Positions 13,794-17,791 of a stretch of DNA of 17,791 nucleotides are shown piece after piece. Below the pieces are notes generated by a model. That model was given only the letters and a program-made list of their open reading frames with translations. It had not been told where the DNA came from and did no database searches. Origin of the DNA: Ornithomonoglobus_A sp045649025 (lineage in GTDB: Bacteria; Bacillota; Clostridia; UBA1381). The stretch's first letter is position 1. Each line of letters begins with the position of its first letter. Position numbers and translations under genes: made by a program. The DNA lies in contig JAZRPB010000014.1 in NCBI GenBank assembly GCA_045649025.1, forward strand, positions 1 to 17,791, written 5' to 3'.

Positions 13794-14609
13794 ATGAATA
13801 ATTTAAAACTGCGTTATGAAAGACATATTTCTTCACAAACACACTTCCCTATCCAATTCATGGTTGTTGGACAAATCCAGAATACACAACAAAGCTTTTA
13901 TATAAATTGGCATGAGCACATAGAGTTATTATTTTGCCTGTATTCAGGCTCGGTTTTTTGCGGTACTAAAACATATTATTTAAAAAGAGGGGATCTTATT
14001 GTTGTGAATCCTAATGAATATCACACAACCAACGAAGGTCTTTTTTACTGCCTGCAGATTAACCCTTCTTTTTTTGCAGACGTTCAATTTAAAGACGTGT
14101 TATTTACTCCTTACATAAAAAAGGATTCTGTAATTATAGATTGTTTTAAAGCCATTCGCAAAGATATAAAACACAAAAATACAGGTTGGGATATGTCGGT
14201 AAAGAGCATTGTATATCGCCTTTGCTGTTATTTACTGCAAAATTATCAAACTGATATTCTTGCTGAAAACGAAACTGATAATATACAAAGTAAGGCCGCT
14301 AGGGTAGCTGAAATATTGAACTTTATTACAACAAACTTTCAAAATAGTGTTACTACTGCGTTTTTGGCGGAGCAGTTTCATATGAGTGAGTCGTATTTTT
14401 GTTCATTTTTCAAAAGTAAAACAAATTTATCGCCTATGGAATATATTAATCAATACCGTATTAAAATGTCGCAAAGTCTTTTAAAATCTACCGACAACAG
14501 TATTACCGATATTGCCCTAACAGTTGGCTTTAGCGATCCTAATTATTTTTCAAGAACGTTTAAAAAGATAACAGGTTTTTCCCCCAGAGAGTTTAGAAAA
14601 AGGCAGTAA
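13794..14609 (+). CDS. AraC-family transcriptional regulator
   Basis: 271 residues. An N-terminal cupin-type sensor (about 15-100, with NWHEHIELLFCLYSG and LKRGDLIVVNPNEYH) is followed by a C-terminal double HTH (about 170-270): VTTAFLAEQFHMSESYFCSFFK, then SITDIALTVGFSDPNYFSRTFKKITGFSPREFR, the standard AraC signature. It likely senses a sugar or related effector and activates the divergent dehydrogenase/isomerase operon, judged from position. The start has GAGGG 7 nt upstream and its own promoter about 65 nt before. Convergent with the toxin-antitoxin operon. Confidence 0.92.
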   Translation: MNNLKLRYERHISSQTHFPIQFMVVGQIQNTQQSFYINWHEHIELLFCLYSGSVFCGTKTYYLKRGDLIVVNPNEYHTTNEGLFYCLQINPSFFADVQFKDVLFTPYIKKDSVIIDCFKAIRKDIKHKNTGWDMSVKSIVYRLCCYLLQNYQTDILAENETDNIQSKAARVAEILNFITTNFQNSVTTAFLAEQFHMSESYFCSFFKSKTNLSPMEYINQYRIKMSQSLLKSTDNSITDIALTVGFSDPNYFSRTFKKITGFSPREFRKRQ

Positions 14610-14660
14610 AAGGGATATACACGCTACTGCTCTTTTGATGTGATTTTTTGAATTTTTGCA

Positions 14661-14694
14661 AAAAAATAACACCTGCTTAATTAAAAGCAAGTGT
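14661..14694 (-). terminator. Intrinsic terminator of the HigBA-like operon
   Basis: On the minus strand ACACTTGCTT...AAGCAGGTGT (10-bp stem with one mismatch; arms 14685-14694 and 14669-14678) is followed by TATTTTTTT. Confidence 0.75.
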
Positions 14695-14716
14695 CATTCA
14701 CTTAAAACATTAACTT

Positions 14717-15013
14717 TTATACCCTTTGTTTTGGCTCAAATCTGATTTCATATCCCAAAACATCTAAAATACTGCATAATGTTTTTAGGGTAGGACTATT
14801 TTCTTTATTCTCAATTCTTGATATAAATTGTTGTTTGTTTCCGCTTTTTTGTGCTAATTCTTTTTGGGTAAGATTTGATTCTTTTCTTATCTTTACAAGC
14901 TCGGCAAGTAGTTTATATTCATTTCTGCTTTCTTGCCATAATGCATCAAATTCTGCATCATTTTTTCTTTTTTCAATAATTTGCTCATTTACATTTATTT
15001 GTTTGAATGGCAT
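14717..15013 (-). CDS. XRE-family HTH antitoxin (HigA-like)
   Basis: 98 residues. A short helical N-terminus (1-36) is followed by a Cro/C1-type HTH at about 37-90 (IRKESNLTQKELAQKSG, then QQFISRIENKENSPTLKTL). Clear GGAGG 8 nt before the ATG. It lies 13 bp after the toxin gene in the toxin-first order typical of HigBA. As antitoxin it should bind and neutralise the upstream toxin and repress the shared promoter through the two palindromes at 15390-15436. The 3' end is followed by a terminator. Confidence 0.88.
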   Translation of the reverse strand: MPFKQINVNEQIIEKRKNDAEFDALWQESRNEYKLLAELVKIRKESNLTQKELAQKSGNKQQFISRIENKENSPTLKTLCSILDVLGYEIRFEPKQRV

Positions 15014-15026
15014 AATAAATTCCTCC

Positions 15027-15365
15027 TTATATAAAAGACTTATTTAATAGTTTGCCAAGTTCTTTGGCTCTTGATATAAAAATATTTTTGTCTGTTGTTT
15101 CGGTTTTGTTTTTTTGTTTTCTACAGGCGTGTAGCAAATAAACATCTTCATTTTCAATAGTAATATAAAAAATTCGATTATGTTTATAGAAATATACTTC
15201 CCATACTTTACCTTGCCATGGCTTGATATTCAATTCGTCAATTCTATCCTCTTCAAATGCCTGCAAAACTGAATATCCGTCAACTTGTTCTTCTTTAGAT
15301 AATTTATCAATATATTTTTTGATTAAATCCTTACCGCTTGAATTTTCATATGTGTGTACTTTCAT
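15027..15365 (-). CDS. HigB/RelE-like toxin (Gp49-like family)
   Basis: 112 residues from the preferred start. The core WQGKVWEVYFYKHNRIFYITIENEDVYLLHACRK is split by the usual beta strands of Gp49-like HigB toxins, and the basic HACRKQKNKT stretch supplies likely RNA-contact residues. Such toxins cut mRNA on the ribosome. The start at 15365 is chosen because GGAG lies 7 nt upstream; a longer reading to 15521 would run through the promoter and operators and is rejected. An ATG at 15377 also lacks a ribosome site. It forms an operon with the XRE antitoxin. Confidence 0.85.
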   Translation of the reverse strand: MKVHTYENSSGKDLIKKYIDKLSKEEQVDGYSVLQAFEEDRIDELNIKPWQGKVWEVYFYKHNRIFYITIENEDVYLLHACRKQKNKTETTDKNIFISRAKELGKLLNKSFI

Positions 15366-15389
15366 ATTATGCTCCATTACACAAAATCT

Positions 15390-15442
15390 ATACAACTTTT
15401 TTGTTGTATTTACATTATACAACTTTTTTGTTGTATTGTCAA
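15390..15442 (-). promoter_or_regulatory. Consensus promoter of the HigBA operon with two identical palindromic operators
   Basis: On the minus strand: TTGACA (15437-15442), exactly 17 bp, TATAAT (15414-15419), a perfect sigma-A promoter. Two copies of ATACAAC-N6-GTTGTAT lie at 15390-15409 and 15417-15436, centres 27 bp apart and with the same six-base spacer. The upstream copy fills the spacer between -35 and -10 and the downstream copy covers the predicted start (about 15407). This is a clear autorepression layout for the XRE protein. Confidence 0.88.
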
Positions 15443-15481
15443 GATTTATTATATTTTTAAAAACCCTTTTTGCTATAAGAC

Positions 15482-15510
15482 TTGAATTATTAAAAAATAA
15501 GTGGTATAAT
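15482..15510 (+). promoter_or_regulatory. Promoter of the structured RNA / SLOG gene
   Basis: TTGAAT (15482-15487), 17-bp spacer, perfect TATAAT (15505-15510). Predicted start about 15517, the exact first base of the long-range closing helix described for the RNA. Confidence 0.75.
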
Positions 15511-15516
15511 ATATTT

Positions 15517-15727
15517 ACCACAATTTATTACATTAATTAAATATGCCAAATTATACCTATTCTTATTATGTATAACAATGAGTACAAGGTGTACGCTATG
15601 TAAAAAGCGTATGCTCTTCTCTTTATCCTTGTACTCTTGTGCATATGGTAATAAGTTGTGGTGACTTTTCGAGAGAGCCTCTGCGTTTTTTGGTGCGTGG
15701 CTCTATTCGGGGTCACGCACTTTTTTA
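15517..15727 (+). ncRNA. Highly structured leader or stand-alone RNA upstream of the SLOG gene
   Basis: A 15-bp closing helix pairs 15517-15531 (ACCACAATTTATTAC) with 15648-15662 (GTAATAAGTTGTGGT, one G-U). Inside it are ATATGC/GCATAT (15541-15546 with 15641-15646), ACAA/TTGT and GAGTACAAGG/CCTTGTACTC (15575-15589 with 15627-15640, one bulged T), and a terminal hairpin GTACGCT/AGCGTAT (15591-15597 with 15606-15612). A 3' module follows with an intrinsic terminator (15693-15727) and a competing AGAGCC/GGCTCT helix (15674-15679 with 15699-15704). No ORF. The plan fits a riboswitch or attenuator controlling the next gene, or an independent ~210-nt RNA with a 6S-like rod shape. I cannot match it to a named family. 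Confidence 0.72.
15693..15727 (+). terminator. Intrinsic terminator between the structured RNA and the SLOG gene
   Basis: GTGCGTG (15693-15699) pairs with CACGCAC (15714-15720), followed at once by TTTTTTATT. It lies only 15 bp before the SLOG start codon, so it either ends a separate RNA or is a conditional attenuator. Confidence 0.85.
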
Positions 15728-15742
15728 TTACAGGGGTATGAT

Positions 15743-16255
15743 ATGGAAGAAAAAAAGACCTGCTGTTTTTTCGGGCATCGGGAAATAGCAGAAGCAGACG
15801 GATTGAGAGAAAGGCTATATAAAATTATAGAAGATTTGATTATATATAAATATGTAGATACGTTTCTTTTCGGGAGTAAGAGCGACTTTGACAAGCTGTG
15901 CCTTGCCGTTGTTACAAAACTAAAATATAAATACACATATATACGGCGTGTATATGTTCGTGCAGAATTTCAGTATATTGATGACGACTACAAGGCATTC
16001 CTTTTGCAAAGCTATGACGATACATACTATCCAGAGCGGATTTCAGGTTCAGGGCGTGCGGCTTATGTGGAACGCAACCAAATTATGATTGACTGTTCCG
16101 ACATCTGCGTTGTGTATTATAAAAAAGACTACGCACCGCCGAGAAGAAAAAAAAGCCGTCGGGATTTAACAGATTATCAGCCAAAAAGCGGAACAAAAAT
16201 AGCATATGAATACGCACAGAAAAAGAAAAAGGATATAATAATAATCAATAACTAA
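15743..16255 (+). CDS. SLOG-family (YpsA/DUF1273-like) protein
   Basis: 170 residues. CCFFGHRE (residues 7-14) and FLFGSKSDFDKL (41-52) are typical of SLOG Rossmann-like proteins, a superfamily thought to bind nucleotides or nucleotide-derived ligands. Later blocks YVERNQIMIDCSDICVVYY and a basic APPRRKKSRRDLTDYQPKSGT segment precede a Lys-rich C-terminus. The precise role is not known to me. AGGGG lies 7 nt before the ATG. It is preceded by a structured RNA and terminator and followed by a 14-bp hairpin; the tyrosine integrase next to it suggests it may travel with, or sit at the edge of, a mobile element. Confidence 0.82.
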   Translation: MEEKKTCCFFGHREIAEADGLRERLYKIIEDLIIYKYVDTFLFGSKSDFDKLCLAVVTKLKYKYTYIRRVYVRAEFQYIDDDYKAFLLQSYDDTYYPERISGSGRAAYVERNQIMIDCSDICVVYYKKDYAPPRRKKSRRDLTDYQPKSGTKIAYEYAQKKKKDIIIINN

Positions 16256-16263
16256 ACGCATAA

Positions 16264-16292
16264 AACGGACTATGGAAATTCCATAGTCCGTT
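16264..16292. terminator. Perfect 14-bp hairpin after the SLOG gene, probable terminator
   Basis: AACGGACTATGGAA (16264-16277) and TTCCATAGTCCGTT (16279-16292) are perfect inverted repeats with a single base between them. On the plus strand only a weak T-tract follows; on the minus strand TTTTATG follows. It may mark transcript ends from either side. Confidence 0.55.
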
Positions 16293-16326
16293 AAAATGTT
16301 AGGTGCTTTTTTCAACATATAATCCT

Positions 16327-16392
16327 GCATAAAATGGTGTCAAAAAGGTGTCAAATGGTGTAGTCAACACCTTAAAAACCTTGATTTTATGC
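16327..16392. repeat. Nested inverted and direct repeats beyond the integrase 3' end
   Basis: GCATAAAAT (16327-16335) and ATTTTATGC (16384-16392) form an outer inverted repeat. Within it AAGGTGT/ACACCTT (16345-16351 with 16367-16373) form a hairpin followed on the minus strand by TTTTGA, a plausible integrase terminator. GGTGTCAAA occurs twice in tandem, with a third GGTGT start at 16357. Direct repeats next to an integrase gene are candidate arm-type binding or attachment sites. Confidence 0.5.
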
Positions 16393-16542
16393 GGTTTATT
16401 TATCCAGCGGCTTCATTGTTGGGATTTCAATTCGAAGAATTACATATTTCTTCGTAAATCCTCAAAAGCCTTACACTGTGTGGGTTTCTGCTGTTTCGAT
16501 TTTACACAGGTCTTCACAATTCTTCATAACTCTTGTTTTAAA

Positions 16543-16572
16543 TGGCTTAAGTTTTGGCTTAAATTGGCTTAA
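16543..16572. repeat. Three direct repeats of TGGCTTAA
   Basis: TGGCTTAA at 16543-16550, 16555-16562 and 16565-16572, ending 6 bp before the integrase stop codon. The 16393-16542 stretch holds a CGAAGAA/TTCTTCG hairpin (16433-16454) and otherwise nothing I can assign. Possible integrase or excisionase binding sites. Confidence 0.5.
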
Positions 16573-16578
16573 CCTGTA

Positions 16579-17791
16579 TCACATTGCAAGTACGAAACAA
16601 TCCTGCAAGTGCCCGATTTCTTTTGCTTTAAGGTCCATGGTTGCATCGGTATAGATATCTAACGTGGTTTCTATGTCCTTGTGTCCTAACACATCCTGAA
16701 TGATCTTAATGTTTACGCCTTGCTCACACATTCTCGTAGCGAATGTATGCCTGAGCGAATGGCAGCTAAACGGTGGGAGTAAAACCGGATTTTTCTCTCC
16801 CTTAAGAAGCACCTCATCATTACAATCTCTGATGATTCTGCGTATTGCTTTGTTAAGAGTTCCCTGATGCTGAACATCGCCAAACCGATTTATGAATATA
16901 AAGTCGGTGTAGCACTCGACAGATGCTTTGCAAGATAATCCATTCTCTTCCTGATACTTTTTCTCAAGAAGGAAGGATTCTTTCACAAAATCCATCATAG
17001 GAATTTGTCTTACGCCTGCTTTGGTCTTAGGTGTATTGATTGCAAACTTGCAACCTAATCCTTCACCTTTGCTGTAATAAACCAGAGTGTGGTTGATATC
17101 GATATAACCCTTTTCCAGGTTGATGTCACACCACCTGAGTCCTACAGTTTCGCCGACTCTCATTCCGGTACCGAGCATCACTGCAAACACAGGATACCAA
17201 TGATTGTATTTAGGCGTTCTCTTTAGAAAGTCCATAAACAAATTCTGTTCTGCTACTGTGAGAGCTTTTCTTTTCTCGACTTCAAAGTTGTGGGATTGTT
17301 TTAGCTCTTTCAGCATTTTTTCAGTAGGATTGGTTCTAATGTAATTGTCATCCACTGCCATATCAAATACTTGATGTAAAATATTATGTATGGTATCGAT
17401 GGTGGCAATTTTCATCACTCTGTCATCTGCCAGAAGATTATAAAATCTTTTGACATCCGATTTCTTAACACACACTACCTTTTGCAAACCGAACTTTGGT
17501 CTTATAAAAGTGTTATACATATACTTGTAATTTTGAAGCGTATTATCTTTGATGCCACGCTTTAAATCACACCATAAATCAAACAACTGATTGACCGTTG
17601 TGTTTCTGCACTCGGTCCTGATGCCGTCATGGATGTCGTAAGCCAGCTCGGCTTCTTTTATACGCAACTCGTCAAGAGTAGGGGCGTAGAAGACATGCCT
17701 TTCGCCGTCATCCGATGTCCAACGGTACGAATAAGTTCCGTTCGGTCTTTGGGATTCTCCCTTTTTCAGAACAGTTCTGTTGCTGTCCTTT
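16579..17791 (-). CDS. Tyrosine recombinase (ICE/phage-type integrase), 5' end outside the window
   Basis: At least 403 residues are in frame; the start lies beyond 17791. A TTG at 17667 could be mistaken for the start, but the frame stays open upstream through LKKGESQRPNGTYSYRW and VFYAPTLDELR, an N-terminal arm-DNA-binding (AP2-like) domain of Tn916-type integrases. A core-binding SAM-like domain (FDLWCDLKRGIKDNTLQNY) follows, then the catalytic domain: Arg in GTGMRVGETVGLRW, HSLRHTFATRM (His and Arg), LGHKDIETTLDIY (His and nucleophile Tyr). All catalytic residues look intact. It would catalyse site-specific integration or excision of an element that most likely extends to the right. Confidence 0.94.
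   Translation of the reverse strand, partial: KDSNRTVLKKGESQRPNGTYSYRWTSDDGERHVFYAPTLDELRIKEAELAYDIHDGIRTECRNTTVNQLFDLWCDLKRGIKDNTLQNYKYMYNTFIRPKFGLQKVVCVKKSDVKRFYNLLADDRVMKIATIDTIHNILHQVFDMAVDDNYIRTNPTEKMLKELKQSHNFEVEKRKALTVAEQNLFMDFLKRTPKYNHWYPVFAVMLGTGMRVGETVGLRWCDINLEKGYIDINHTLVYYSKGEGLGCKFAINTPKTKAGVRQIPMMDFVKESFLLEKKYQEENGLSCKASVECYTDFIFINRFGDVQHQGTLNKAIRRIIRDCNDEVLLKGEKNPVLLPPFSCHSLRHTFATRMCEQGVNIKIIQDVLGHKDIETTLDIYTDATMDLKAKEIGHLQDCFVLAM

Noticed and set aside
15390..15436. Two identical 20-bp units considered as a minimal CRISPR array
   Set aside because: Only two copies, a 7-bp gap and overlap with a perfect promoter; they are operators. No CRISPR array or cas gene is in the window.
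15366..15521. N-terminal extension of the HigB-like toxin
   Set aside because: It would translate the promoter and both operator palindromes; the start at 15365 has GGAG upstream and fits family length.
16348..16572. Plus-strand 74-codon open frame in the integrase 3' flank
   Set aside because: It spans the repeat units, lacks a ribosome site and has a Cys/Trp/Phe-rich composition unlike real proteins here.
17665..17667. TTG as start codon of the integrase
   Set aside because: The frame is open to the window edge and encodes a recognisable arm-binding N-terminal domain upstream, so the gene is simply cut by the window.

Overview
The window looks like a low-GC Gram-positive chromosome of the Clostridia (Oscillospiraceae/Lachnospiraceae-like gut type). 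This rests on AT-rich spacers with consensus sigma-A promoters, strong GGAGG ribosome sites, an SLH-domain S-layer protein, a clustered pgk-tpiA-gpmI glycolysis block, and GC-rich interspersed hairpin repeats of a kind common in gut Firmicutes. The assignment is by inference; no rRNA gene lies inside the window.

Layout from left to right. (1) 1-185: a strong leftward promoter with an A/T-rich UP-like tract and leader, probably of an rRNA operon just outside the window. (2) 338-1675, minus strand: prfB (release factor 2) needs a +1 programmed frameshift, and its in-frame stop is TAA instead of the usual TGA. A four-cysteine small protein overlaps its end. (3) 1872-2636, minus: a membrane-anchored DUF218 (YdcF/SanA-like) protein. 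(4) 2855-6850, plus: pgk, tpiA and gpmI, lower glycolysis, separated by large imperfect palindromes and hairpin repeats. (5) 6866-7154: an unannotated locus that looks like a type I toxin-antitoxin module. A 24-residue hydrophobic peptide is read leftward and a ~90-nt RNA rightward, each from its own consensus promoter, converging on one bidirectional terminator. (6) 7365-10621, minus: a 1008-aa SLH S-layer protein with a ~195-nt structured leader and a strong promoter. (7) 10813-13662, minus: a Gfo/Idh/MocA dehydrogenase and two xylose-isomerase-like sugar isomerase/epimerases, with a divergent AraC regulator at 13794-14609. (8) 14717-15442, minus: a HigBA-like type II toxin-antitoxin operon whose consensus promoter is covered by two identical palindromic operators. 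(9) 15482-16255, plus: a promoter, a highly structured ~200-nt RNA ending in an intrinsic terminator, then a SLOG-family gene. (10) 16327-17791: repeats and a tyrosine integrase running off the right edge, probably the end of an integrative element.

The most novel-looking items are the type I toxin-antitoxin candidate at 6866-7154, the structured leader RNA at 15517-15727 with possible terminator/antiterminator switching, and the UAA-containing RF2 frameshift site at 1597-1612. All are read by eye from the sequence; no homology search or folding program was run.
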